Positions 17,301 through 25,044 of a DNA stretch of 33,945 nucleotides are shown piece by piece. This DNA is from CAZLIC01 sp964559535. Lineage in GTDB: Bacteria; Pseudomonadota; Alphaproteobacteria; Rhodobacterales; Rhodobacteraceae. A program made the position numbers and the translations under genes. How positions within the stretch are numbered: position 1 is the first letter of the stretch; each line of letters starts with the position of its first letter. The notes beneath the pieces are model-generated. The model was not told where the DNA came from and did no database searches. It saw only the letters and a program-made list of their open reading frames with translations. The stretch lies in NCBI GenBank assembly GCA_964559535.1, contig CAZLIC010000043.1, positions 1 to 33,945 of the forward strand. Direction: 5' to 3'.

Positions 17301-18185
17301 ATGACGGGACGCAAGGGGATCATTCTGGCAGGCGGATCGGGCACGCGCCTGTATCCCATCACCGAGGCGGTCTCGAAGCAGTTGCTGCCGGTCTATGACA
17401 AGCCGATGATCTACTACCCGCTGTCGGTGCTGATGCTGGCGGGCATCCGCGAGATTGCCGTGATCACCACCCCGCAGGATCAGGCGCAGTTCATGCGGCT
17501 GATGGGCGACGGCGCGCGCTGGGGGCTGTCGTTCACCTGGATCGTGCAGGATCGCCCGGCGGGGCTGGCGCAGGCCTATACGCTGGCCGAGGCGTTTCTG
17601 GACGGCGCGCCATCGGCCATGGTGCTGGGCGACAACATCTTCTTCGGGCATGGCCTGCCGCAGTTGATGGCCGCGGCCGATGCGCGGCCGGCAGGGGGCA
17701 CGGTGTTTGCCTATCACGTGGCCGATCCCGAGCGGTACGGCGTGGTGGCCTTTGACGGTGACCGGGTGACCGAGATCGTCGAAAAGCCCGCGGTGCCGCC
17801 GTCGAGCTATGCCGTGACAGGGCTGTATTTCCTGGACGGCACGGCCCCGGCACGGGCGGCGCGGGTGCAGCCTTCACCGAGGGGCGAACTGGAGATTGCC
17901 GACCTGTTGCAGACCTATCTGCAGGAAGGGGGCCTGGACGTGCAGCGCATGGGGCGCGGCTATGCCTGGCTGGACACCGGAACGCATGGCAGCCTGCTGG
18001 ATGCCGGGAACTTCGTGCGCACCCTGGAAGAGCGGCAGGGCCTGCAGACCGGCTGTCCCGAGGAGATCGCCTTTGCTGCGGGCTGGATCGGGCGCGAGGC
18101 GGTGGCCGAGGCGGCCGCGCGCTATGGCAAGACGCGCTATGGCGCGAATCTGCATGCGCTGCTGTCGGGCTTGCACCGGGGCTAG
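17301..18185 (+). CDS. rmlA: Glucose-1-phosphate thymidylyltransferase
   Basis: This cytosolic enzyme makes dTDP-glucose from dTTP and glucose-1-phosphate, the first step toward dTDP-L-rhamnose. Its 294 residues match the family's usual length. It has the nucleotide-binding loop GIILAGGSGTRLYPIT, then SKQLLPVYDKPMIYYPLS, the catalytic-site region VLGDNIFFG, the sugar-contact motif VTEIVEKP, and YAWLDTGTHGSLLDA. AGGACAAGG precedes the ATG. rmlB, rmlC and rmlD are absent from the window, so the rest of the pathway must be encoded elsewhere. The neighbouring glycosyltransferases are of types that often use dTDP-rhamnose. Confidence 0.96.
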   Translation: MTGRKGIILAGGSGTRLYPITEAVSKQLLPVYDKPMIYYPLSVLMLAGIREIAVITTPQDQAQFMRLMGDGARWGLSFTWIVQDRPAGLAQAYTLAEAFLDGAPSAMVLGDNIFFGHGLPQLMAAADARPAGGTVFAYHVADPERYGVVAFDGDRVTEIVEKPAVPPSSYAVTGLYFLDGTAPARAARVQPSPRGELEIADLLQTYLQEGGLDVQRMGRGYAWLDTGTHGSLLDAGNFVRTLEERQGLQTGCPEEIAFAAGWIGREAVAEAAARYGKTRYGANLHALLSGLHRG

Positions 18186-18191
18186 GGCACG

Positions 18192-19127
18192 GTGTCGGGC
18201 GCGGGCCGCGTCACCATCCTGATGGGCGTCTACAACGGGGCGGCGCATCTGGGCGCGCAACTGGACAGCTTTGCCGCGCAGGACCACGCGGACTGGCGGC
18301 TGGTCGCGTCGGACGACGGGTCGACGGACGAGAGCCTTGCCGTGCTGGCGCGGTTTTCGGCCGGGCGTCCCTCGAAGCAGGTGCAGGTTGTTGCCGGGCC
18401 GGGCCGCGGGCACGCGGCCAACTATCTGGCCATGCTGCGGGCGCTGCCCGAAGCCCCCGGCTGGCTGGCCTTTGCCGACCAGGACGATGTCTGGCTGCCG
18501 GACCGGCTGTCGCGCGGGATGCGGGCGCTGGCGTCCGTTCCGGCCGGGGTTCCGGCCATCTTCTGCAGCCGCAGCTTCATCACCGCGCCCGATCTGACGG
18601 GGCGCAGGCTGTCGGCGGCGCGGCCGCGGCCGCCGTCGTTCCGCAACGCGCTGGTGCAGAACATTGCCGCGGGCAACACCATGCTGCTGAACCCCGCGGG
18701 CGGCGAACTGCTGGCCCGTGCGGCGCGCGGCTGCCCGGGCTTTGTGGTGCATGACTGGTGGGCCTATCTTCTGGTCACCGGGGCGGGGGGGATGGTGGTG
18801 CATGATGACCGCCCGACGATCCTGTACCGGCAGCACACCGCCAATGCCATCGGTGCGAACGACAGCGGGCTGGCCAAGGCGCGGCGGCTTTTGCAGGTGG
18901 TGGCGGGCACGTTCCGCGACTGGAACGATGTGAACGCGACGGCGCTGCAGGCTGCGCGGCCCTGGCTGGCCCCCGAGGCGCGGGCGGTGTTCGACGCCTG
19001 GCAAGAGATGCGCCGGCATCGCGGTGTCCCGGGCCGCCTGCGGCGGCTGCGGGCGTTGCAGTTGTACCGGCAGACCCGCGCCTCGACCCTGGCGCTGTGG
19101 TTCGCGGCGCTGATCGGGCGGCTTTAG
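18192..19127 (+). CDS. Family 2 glycosyltransferase, rhamnosyltransferase-like
   Basis: This is a cytosolic or membrane-associated GT-A transferase of 311 residues. The N-terminal nucleotide-binding strand (VTILMGVYNGAAHLGAQLDSFAAQ) and DDGSTDES are followed by FADQDDVWLPDRL near residue 95, the metal-binding region in the DQDDxW form common in rhamnosyltransferase-like GT2 proteins. NIAAGNTMLLN and the acceptor-site HDWWAYLLV follow. The GTG start at 18192 is 6 nt after the rmlA stop, so the two are probably co-transcribed. The donor is plausibly dTDP-rhamnose by context; the acceptor is unknown. The stop codon lies in a 14-bp tandem repeat array. Confidence 0.88.
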   Translation: MSGAGRVTILMGVYNGAAHLGAQLDSFAAQDHADWRLVASDDGSTDESLAVLARFSAGRPSKQVQVVAGPGRGHAANYLAMLRALPEAPGWLAFADQDDVWLPDRLSRGMRALASVPAGVPAIFCSRSFITAPDLTGRRLSAARPRPPSFRNALVQNIAAGNTMLLNPAGGELLARAARGCPGFVVHDWWAYLLVTGAGGMVVHDDRPTILYRQHTANAIGANDSGLAKARRLLQVVAGTFRDWNDVNATALQAARPWLAPEARAVFDAWQEMRRHRGVPGRLRRLRALQLYRQTRASTLALWFAALIGRL

Positions 19128-19210
19128 TCGGGCGGCTTCGGTCGGGCGGCTTCAGTCGGGCGACTTCAGTGGGGCGGCTTCGGTGGGGCGGCTTCAGTCG
19201 GGCGGCGGGC
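19113..19210. repeat. 14-bp tandem repeat array across two convergent gene ends
   Basis: Seven contiguous 14-bp units of consensus GTCGGGCGGCTTCA occupy 19113-19210, with unit boundaries every 14 bp and one to four mismatches each. The first unit encodes the last residues and stop of the rightward glycosyltransferase gene. The last two overlap the end of the leftward sulfotransferase-like gene, whose TGA is at 19196-19194. The gap between the two stops is therefore entirely repeat. Confidence 0.92.
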
Positions 19211-20015
19211 GGTTGTCGAAGCCGTAGAGGGCCATCAGCGCGCGGTTCTGGGGCGCGAACAGGTCTTCGATCCGCGCCATGCGATCAGGCGTGCGGGCGG
19301 GGTCGGGGTCGCCGGTGCGGGCCAGCGCGGCGTGGAAGGCCGCGCGCACGGTGTCGGGCGGGATCGCGGGGTCGTCGATCATCGCGGCCAGCGCTTCGGC
19401 ATCCGCCAGCCGCAGCGAGGGGTTCGACAGGTGGCGTGGCACCTGCCAGTCCAGCCCCGGATGGCCCAGCAGGCCTTCCATCGTTTCGGGTATGGCCCTG
19501 TGCGGCGCCAGTGTCAGCGGCGGCATCGGCAGCACGCGCGCCCAGCGCAGGAAGATCGCCGCGGCATCCACCTTCTGCGCACGGCGGGCGGCCAGTTGCT
19601 CGAACGTTAGCCCGTCAAAGGCGCGGCGGCATTCCAGAAACGTCTCGAGGTTCTGCTTCAGCACCTGCGAGAAATCGCCCAGGCAGAATTCCGACCAGGG
19701 CCGCAGGAAACACAGGCGCCGCACCGTGACGCCCGTGTCCTGGGCCCAGAGGGCCAGCGGAAGCGCCTCGCGTTCGGTGGCGAACAGGTCTTCGTGCGAC
19801 AGGATGACGGTGTGGACGCCATCGGCAAACAGCGAATCGAAGGCTTCGGGGGTGAAGGCGCCGATGCCGCCCGCATTGCCGGGGTGGCCGGTGCCGGGGT
19901 GCGGATAGTCGATGCCGCGGGCGCGCAGGCGGTCTTGCCCGGCGATCAGCGCGCGTTGCAGGAAGGTCGAGCCCGATTTGGGGGCGCCGATGTGCAGTAG
20001 GACGGTGCGCTGCAT
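19194..20015 (-). CDS. Sulfotransferase-like protein
   Basis: This is a P-loop protein of 273 residues. The N-terminal motif LLHIGAPKSGSTFLQRAL matches the 5'-phosphosulfate-binding loop of PAPS-dependent sulfotransferases, and HTVILSHEDLF and RRLCFLRPWSEFCLGDF resemble the core strand and 3'-phosphate-binding segment. The remainder is poorly conserved to my eye. It starts 4 nt after the stop of the large glycosyltransferase gene on the same strand, so they form an operon. By context it could sulfate the glycan built by the neighbours. Family membership rests mainly on the P-loop, and the acceptor is unknown. Confidence 0.72.
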   Translation of the reverse strand: MQRTVLLHIGAPKSGSTFLQRALIAGQDRLRARGIDYPHPGTGHPGNAGGIGAFTPEAFDSLFADGVHTVILSHEDLFATEREALPLALWAQDTGVTVRRLCFLRPWSEFCLGDFSQVLKQNLETFLECRRAFDGLTFEQLAARRAQKVDAAAIFLRWARVLPMPPLTLAPHRAIPETMEGLLGHPGLDWQVPRHLSNPSLRLADAEALAAMIDDPAIPPDTVRAAFHAALARTGDPDPARTPDRMARIEDLFAPQNRALMALYGFDNRPPPD

Positions 20016-20019
20016 CGGG

Positions 20020-22275
20020 TCAGCCCCTGCCCTGCCCCGTCCGCAGGTCGGTCGACAGGCGGTCGATCACCTGCGACAGCGGGACGCCCAGCGCCGACAG
20101 GTCGAAATGGCGTTCGGCGTCGCCGGCCGGCCCCATGGCCCAGGCCTGCGTCAGGCCATCGGCCACGGCCTGCGGCGTGGTGTCGACCGACAGGATGGCC
20201 GGGGTCAGGCGCGACAGGTCCTTGGTGGCGAAGCGGTTGGTGACGACGCGCACGCCGGCCGCGGCCATTTCCAGCGGCGGATGGCTGGGGTGCGGCGACA
20301 GCATCAGCGACAGGCCGACATCCACCGTGCACAGCCAATCGGGGTATTCTTCGAACGGCAGCTTGCCCAGGCAGGTGATCTGGTGACCGCCCTGCAGCGC
20401 GACATGATCGTGCGGCATGCCGACCGACAGGATTTCGATCTGGGCGGGCGACAGGCCCGTCTGCTGCAGAAAGCGCTCGATGCCCTCGACGGCAAGCGGG
20501 AACATGTTGCGGGCCACGGCCGGGCGGCCATAGACGGCCAGCCGCCGCCGGACGGGTGCCGGGGGGCGGGTGCCCGATGCATAGCGGGGAATGTCGATGG
20601 ACGGCGCAAAGCAGGGCGCATCGGCGGTGGCAAAGCCGAAGCCCAGCGCGGCGAAATAGTCGCGCAGCGTGGTGGTGTTGAACAGCGGGCGGAAGTTCAT
20701 GCGATAGCTTGCCTCGGCATCCGCGAACTCGGGGCCCCAGGCGTAGAAGTTGGGTTCGTAATCCTGCAGCAGGTACAGGAAATCGGGGCGGCGGAAGCCT
20801 GCCGGGCGCAGCGCCTGCACCAGATGCGCGGACCACCAGGCGGTGGCCAGGAAGGTGTCGTCGGGGTGGAACGACAGCGTGGGCTGCAGGCGGCCGCACA
20901 GCAGGTCGAACCGCGCGTCGGCCGGGGACGTGCCGGGCGGCAGGCGGGCGGCGACGAACTGGCGCGAGGCCTCGGCGGCGGCGATGGGCAGGTCGGTGGC
21001 GACAAAGCGCACCAGGTGGCCGCGGGCGGCAAGGCCTGCGCCGATGTCCAGCGCGGTGGCGATGCCCGCATAGATTTCGGTCGGGTTCAGCGTGGGCACC
21101 AGCACGGTGACGGCGGGTTCGGGGGCGTCCAGCACCGGGCGGAACTGCGGCGTCTTGCGCTGGTCGACCACGGCCTGCGCCGGTTTCGCGGCGCCGGTCG
21201 AGGCCGGGTCGGCGCCCGCGGCCGCGACGGGCGGCACGCCGGGCGACAGGCTGTAAAGCCGTTCGTCAAAGGCCGCGAAGGCGCCGCGCAGGCCCGGCCC
21301 CAGCGCCTGCCCCCAGGCCCAGCCGACCCGGCCAAGGCTGGCCGCCGTGTGGCCCAGCGCAATGCGCGCAAGGCGGCCGTGGCCGGTGGCCGCCAGGCGC
21401 AGCATGTCCCAGGCATGCATGGCGGGCGACCACCAGCGGCCGACATAGGCCGCAACTGGGCGCAGGTGCCGGTCCGCGGGGTCGTTCCCGCGCAGCCGAC
21501 GGTCCAGGCAGGTGGCCAGGTACTTGGCCAGCGCATAGGCAGTGGCCTCGCGCCGCAGCCACATGGCATTGGGCAGGCCCAGGTTGAACCGCACGCGGCC
21601 AGTGCGGTCGACCGCCCCCATCACGTTGCGGTCATGCTGGCGGTAGTCCACCGTCGCTTCGGGCAGGTAGACGACACCTTCGGTGGCCTGCGCGACCAGG
21701 GCCAGCCACAGGTCGTGGTAGTAGTGCACCCCTGCCTGCGCCGGAAACGGCAGCGCTCGTTCGACAAGGCGGCGGGTCATGATCGAGGTCATGCCGGTGA
21801 CATTGTTGCGCAACAAGAGGCCGCGCAGGCCAGGACGCCGGTGGCGCCGTTCGAAGCGGAACATCGATGGCTGGCGCAAGTGGCCGTCCGGGCCGATCAG
21901 GCGGGCATCGGAATGCGCCAGCGCAGCGCCGCTGCGCCGCAGGGCGTTGCAGCCCTTTTCCAGACGGTCGGGATGCCATAGATCATCCTGGTCGCACAAC
22001 GCGATCAGCGTTTCCGGTCCGGACAGTGCCAGGGCACGCGCCAGCCCGGCCTCGAACGCGCGCGGCGCGTCAAGCCTTTGGGCGGGCTGCACAAGTGCAT
22101 GGTCAAGTCCATGTTTCGCCGCCAATTCACCCACAGTTCCACTGGAAGAGCAATCTGCAACCACAAAAACGACAAGAACTTCCGACAAAGACTGTTTCGC
22201 AATAGAGTTCAATTGATCATCCAGCTGGGTCTTGTCTGGCTGGAAGACGGGCAGAACAACGATGACCGGGGGCAT
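20020..22275 (-). CDS. Bifunctional glycosyltransferase: GT2 fused to WsaF-like GT4
   Basis: This 751-residue fusion has two catalytic modules. Residues about 1-245 are a GT2 domain (VIVVLPVFQPDKTQLDDQLNSI, LIALCDQDDLWHPDRLEKG, YYHDLWLALVAQ), similar in its core motif to the glycosyltransferase encoded at 18192. A linker rich in Ala/Pro follows (about 330-370). Residues about 370-740 resemble the rhamnan-synthesis transferase WsaF: VTVLVPTLNPTEIYAGIATAL, FLYLLQDYEPNFYAWG, VYGRPAVARNMFPLA, and PSHPPLEMAAAGVRVVTN. Both halves suggest rhamnosyl transfer, so the protein may add two consecutive sugars. It is co-transcribed with the sulfotransferase-like gene. Confidence 0.85.
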   Translation of the reverse strand: MPPVIVVLPVFQPDKTQLDDQLNSIAKQSLSEVLVVFVVADCSSSGTVGELAAKHGLDHALVQPAQRLDAPRAFEAGLARALALSGPETLIALCDQDDLWHPDRLEKGCNALRRSGAALAHSDARLIGPDGHLRQPSMFRFERRHRRPGLRGLLLRNNVTGMTSIMTRRLVERALPFPAQAGVHYYHDLWLALVAQATEGVVYLPEATVDYRQHDRNVMGAVDRTGRVRFNLGLPNAMWLRREATAYALAKYLATCLDRRLRGNDPADRHLRPVAAYVGRWWSPAMHAWDMLRLAATGHGRLARIALGHTAASLGRVGWAWGQALGPGLRGAFAAFDERLYSLSPGVPPVAAAGADPASTGAAKPAQAVVDQRKTPQFRPVLDAPEPAVTVLVPTLNPTEIYAGIATALDIGAGLAARGHLVRFVATDLPIAAAEASRQFVAARLPPGTSPADARFDLLCGRLQPTLSFHPDDTFLATAWWSAHLVQALRPAGFRRPDFLYLLQDYEPNFYAWGPEFADAEASYRMNFRPLFNTTTLRDYFAALGFGFATADAPCFAPSIDIPRYASGTRPPAPVRRRLAVYGRPAVARNMFPLAVEGIERFLQQTGLSPAQIEILSVGMPHDHVALQGGHQITCLGKLPFEEYPDWLCTVDVGLSLMLSPHPSHPPLEMAAAGVRVVTNRFATKDLSRLTPAILSVDTTPQAVADGLTQAWAMGPAGDAERHFDLSALGVPLSQVIDRLSTDLRTGQGRG

Positions 22276-22472
22276 GACGATGAGCAGAACCTTTGCAGAA
22301 ACCCTGGGACCCCGGACACGCGCCCGGGCAAGCCATACCGCAGTTGGCCTCTGGCCTGCAACCTTGGGCTAGGATCGCGCCTTACCGTCCTCTGGGCCAA
22401 TCCTGCACCCTCCCTCATGCACCGGGCTTTGGCCCGGACGACACACAGATACAACACAGGACCTGAACCTCG
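22276..22472. promoter_or_regulatory. Divergent intergenic region between glycosyltransferase and protease genes
   Basis: These 197 bp must contain the promoters of two divergent transcripts. I see no convincing -35/-10 pair. A perfect hairpin CCGGGC-TTTG-GCCCGG lies at 22422-22437, 35 bp before the protease start, in what would be its 5' untranslated region. Confidence 0.4.
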
Positions 22473-24998
22473 ATGATCGGCCGGACCCCGCCTTTGACTG
22501 TTGAAACCCAATCCGGCCTGTCGGCCGCGCCGCAAGCCGGTGGCATCCTGACGGTTCCGCTGACGGATTCCGAAGACGCGGACGCCGCGGCCGGTACCGG
22601 CACCGCCTATGAAATGGCCGTGGGCGATCGCTTCGGCGGTACCGTCGGCTCGGCAGGCGACAGCGACTGGGTTGCGATCACGCTGGAAGCGGGGCAGTCC
22701 TATTCCTTCATTGCCTACGGGACCGGGGGCGTGCCGGCCGGGCTGGCCGACCCGATTCTGCGCGTGATGAATACCGCCGGACAGCAGGTTGCCCTGAACG
22801 ACGATCTGTGGATCGAGAACAGCAACGGCCATTCGGGCATCGAGTTTACCGCCACCAGCACCGGGACCTACTATCTGAACGTGTCGAGCGCGGATGACGG
22901 CACCGGGACCTATGTGCTGCAGGCAGCAAACGCCGTGCATACGCTGGACCAGGTGGTCACCATGCTGACCGACACCTACTGGGGCGCCCCCACGGCCGTG
23001 GCGCATGACCTGGGCGCGGACCGCGCGCTGACCGTGAACCTGTCGGGGCTGACGGCGGACGGTGCCGCGCTTGCGGAATGGGCGCTGGACCTGTGGACGA
23101 CCTACACCGGAATCGGTTTCGCCTTCACCGACGAGGCCGGCGCGGAACTGGTGATGGACGACTCCTCTTTCGGCGCTTTCGGCGGGCCGCAGATCTTTTT
23201 CCCCGATACCGGCCGGATCGAGCTGGGGTTGGTGAACGTCGGGCCGGACTGGCTGGCTGCCTATGGCACGACGCTGGATTCCTACAGCTTCTTCACCTAC
23301 CTGCACGAGGTCGCGCATTCGCTGGGCCTGGGCCATGCCGGCCCCTACGACGTGACGGCCAACTATGCGCAGGACGCGTTCTTTGCCAATGACAGCTGGC
23401 AAATGACGGTGATGTCGTACTTCAGCGCGTCCGACAACCCGACCATCGGCGGCACCAACTGGATTCCGATCACCCCGATGATCGCCGATGTGGCGGCGAT
23501 GTGGGCGCTGTATGGCCCGCCCGATGCGGTTGAGGCCGGCAACACGGTGTGGGGCGTCGGGTCGAACATCGACGGTACCCTGGGCCGGCTGCTGCGCTAT
23601 GCCTTCGGGTCGGACAGCAATGCCGCCGAATGGGACGGGTCGGACCTTGCGCGCAACATCGGGTTCACCATCGTCGATACCGGCGGCATCGACCTGTTCG
23701 ACGCCTCGAACCACGCGGGCGACCAGATGATCGACCTGCGTGACGGCGCCGCGTCGGACGTGCTGGGCGAAGGCGGCAACGTCGTCATCATGCGCGGATC
23801 GGTCATCGAGGACGCCAGGACCGGTGCCGGCAACGACCAGCTGACAGGCAACGCTGCGAACAACCGGCTGGCAGGCGGTCGTGGCAACGACAGGGTCAAC
23901 GGCGGGCTGGGCAACGATACGGCGGTCATCGCGGCCACCCGCGCCGGGTCTGACGTCACGTTGAACGCCAACGGCACGATCACGGTGGTATCCGCAGACG
24001 GTACGGACATTCTGACCGCAATCGAGTTCATCGCCTTCAGCGACCAGACGGTTTCGGTTTCCGTGTTCCTGCCGACCGACGACATTCTGGGCAGCGAGGA
24101 GAATGACCCGCTGCAGGGCACGGCCGGTGCCGACACGGTGCGCGGCTTTGGCGGCAATGACACCATCACGGCGGGAGCGGGCAACGACATTGTCCTGGGC
24201 GGCACCGGCAATGACCTGATGGGCGGCGAGACGGGTGACGACGAACTGTACGGTGACGAGGGCGACGACCGCATCTCGGCGTCGGACGGCGACGACACGG
24301 TGTACGGTGGCGACGGCGCCGACAACATCGGCGGCGGCCAGGGCAATGACGAGGTGTTTGGCGGCCTGGGCAACGACACGGTCGGTTCCGGGTTCGGCAA
24401 CGACACCGTGGAAGGTGGCGAGGGCAACGACCTGCTGAGCGGAGGCGCGGGCAACGACACCCTGGACGGCGGCAACGGCGATGACCGCGGCGCGGGCAGC
24501 TTCGGCAACGACGTCTTCCGCGGCGGGGCGGGGAACGACAATGTCGGCGGTGGCAACGGCAACGACACCATCTTTGGTGGCGACGGCAATGACACGGTGG
24601 GCGCCGGCGCGCAGAACGACAGTGTGCTGGGCGAGGCGGGCGACGACCTGTTGGGGGGCGGCGACGGCAACGATTCGCTGTTTGGCGGAGACGGGCGCGA
24701 CCAGTTGAACGGCGGTCGGGGGGATGATCTGCTGGACGGTGGTGAGGATGTGGACACCTTCCTGTTTCACCTGGGGGCCATTCCCGACGGCGGCACCGAC
24801 ACCATCGCCAAATTCCAGGACGGAACCGACATCATCCGCATCATCGGTGTGGCAGGCGGCAGCAACGCCGCACGGTTTGACGCGCTGGACATCACCTTGG
24901 AGGTTGGCGACACGGTGATCCGCTATGGCCAGCAGACGATCATCCTGGACAATACCGCGATCGGGCTGGTGGACGTGAGCGACTTCCTGTTCGTGTGA
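22473..24998 (+). CDS. Serralysin-type RTX metalloprotease (M10B-like)
   Basis: This is a secreted zinc protease of 841 residues. Residues about 45-150 look like a pre-peptidase C-terminal (PPC) domain placed at the N-terminus (GDSDWVAITLEAGQSYSF, GTYYLNVSSADDGTGTYVLQA). The catalytic domain has HEVAHSLGLGH (His278, Glu279, His282, His288) followed by AGPYD, and the Met-turn VMSYF with Met314, both classic for serralysins. GGxGNDxL calcium-binding repeats fill about residues 450-770. The C-terminus VDVSDFLFV is a typical type I secretion signal. There is no Sec signal, and no secretion ABC genes or inhibitor gene nearby. The ATG at 22473 follows a modest AGGA. Confidence 0.92.
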   Translation: MIGRTPPLTVETQSGLSAAPQAGGILTVPLTDSEDADAAAGTGTAYEMAVGDRFGGTVGSAGDSDWVAITLEAGQSYSFIAYGTGGVPAGLADPILRVMNTAGQQVALNDDLWIENSNGHSGIEFTATSTGTYYLNVSSADDGTGTYVLQAANAVHTLDQVVTMLTDTYWGAPTAVAHDLGADRALTVNLSGLTADGAALAEWALDLWTTYTGIGFAFTDEAGAELVMDDSSFGAFGGPQIFFPDTGRIELGLVNVGPDWLAAYGTTLDSYSFFTYLHEVAHSLGLGHAGPYDVTANYAQDAFFANDSWQMTVMSYFSASDNPTIGGTNWIPITPMIADVAAMWALYGPPDAVEAGNTVWGVGSNIDGTLGRLLRYAFGSDSNAAEWDGSDLARNIGFTIVDTGGIDLFDASNHAGDQMIDLRDGAASDVLGEGGNVVIMRGSVIEDARTGAGNDQLTGNAANNRLAGGRGNDRVNGGLGNDTAVIAATRAGSDVTLNANGTITVVSADGTDILTAIEFIAFSDQTVSVSVFLPTDDILGSEENDPLQGTAGADTVRGFGGNDTITAGAGNDIVLGGTGNDLMGGETGDDELYGDEGDDRISASDGDDTVYGGDGADNIGGGQGNDEVFGGLGNDTVGSGFGNDTVEGGEGNDLLSGGAGNDTLDGGNGDDRGAGSFGNDVFRGGAGNDNVGGGNGNDTIFGGDGNDTVGAGAQNDSVLGEAGDDLLGGGDGNDSLFGGDGRDQLNGGRGDDLLDGGEDVDTFLFHLGAIPDGGTDTIAKFQDGTDIIRIIGVAGGSNAARFDALDITLEVGDTVIRYGQQTIILDNTAIGLVDVSDFLFV

Positions 24999-25005
24999 CG
25001 ACCAC

Positions 25006-25038
25006 CGCCCGCGCCACCCCGCCGGGGTGGCGCGGGCG
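25006..25038. terminator. Strong bidirectional hairpin between convergent genes
   Basis: A perfect 15-bp inverted repeat (CGCCCGCGCCACCCC at 25006-25020 with 25024-25038) has a 3-nt centre. It lies between the protease stop and the stop of the leftward MttB-family gene, the expected place for a shared terminator. There is no T-tract on either strand. Confidence 0.75.
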
Positions 25039-25044
25039 CTACGG

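Noticed and set aside
13874..17362. Very long open frame (1162 codons) on the minus strand opposite the RTX gene
   Set aside because: It mirrors the glycine/aspartate repeat codons of the RTX gene; its sequence is low-complexity (Val-Val-Ala-Pro repeats) and resembles no protein. The same applies to the long minus frames at 22209-25370 and 595-2940.
19113..19210. CRISPR array
   Set aside because: The units are contiguous 14-mers without unique spacers, and no cas genes are present.
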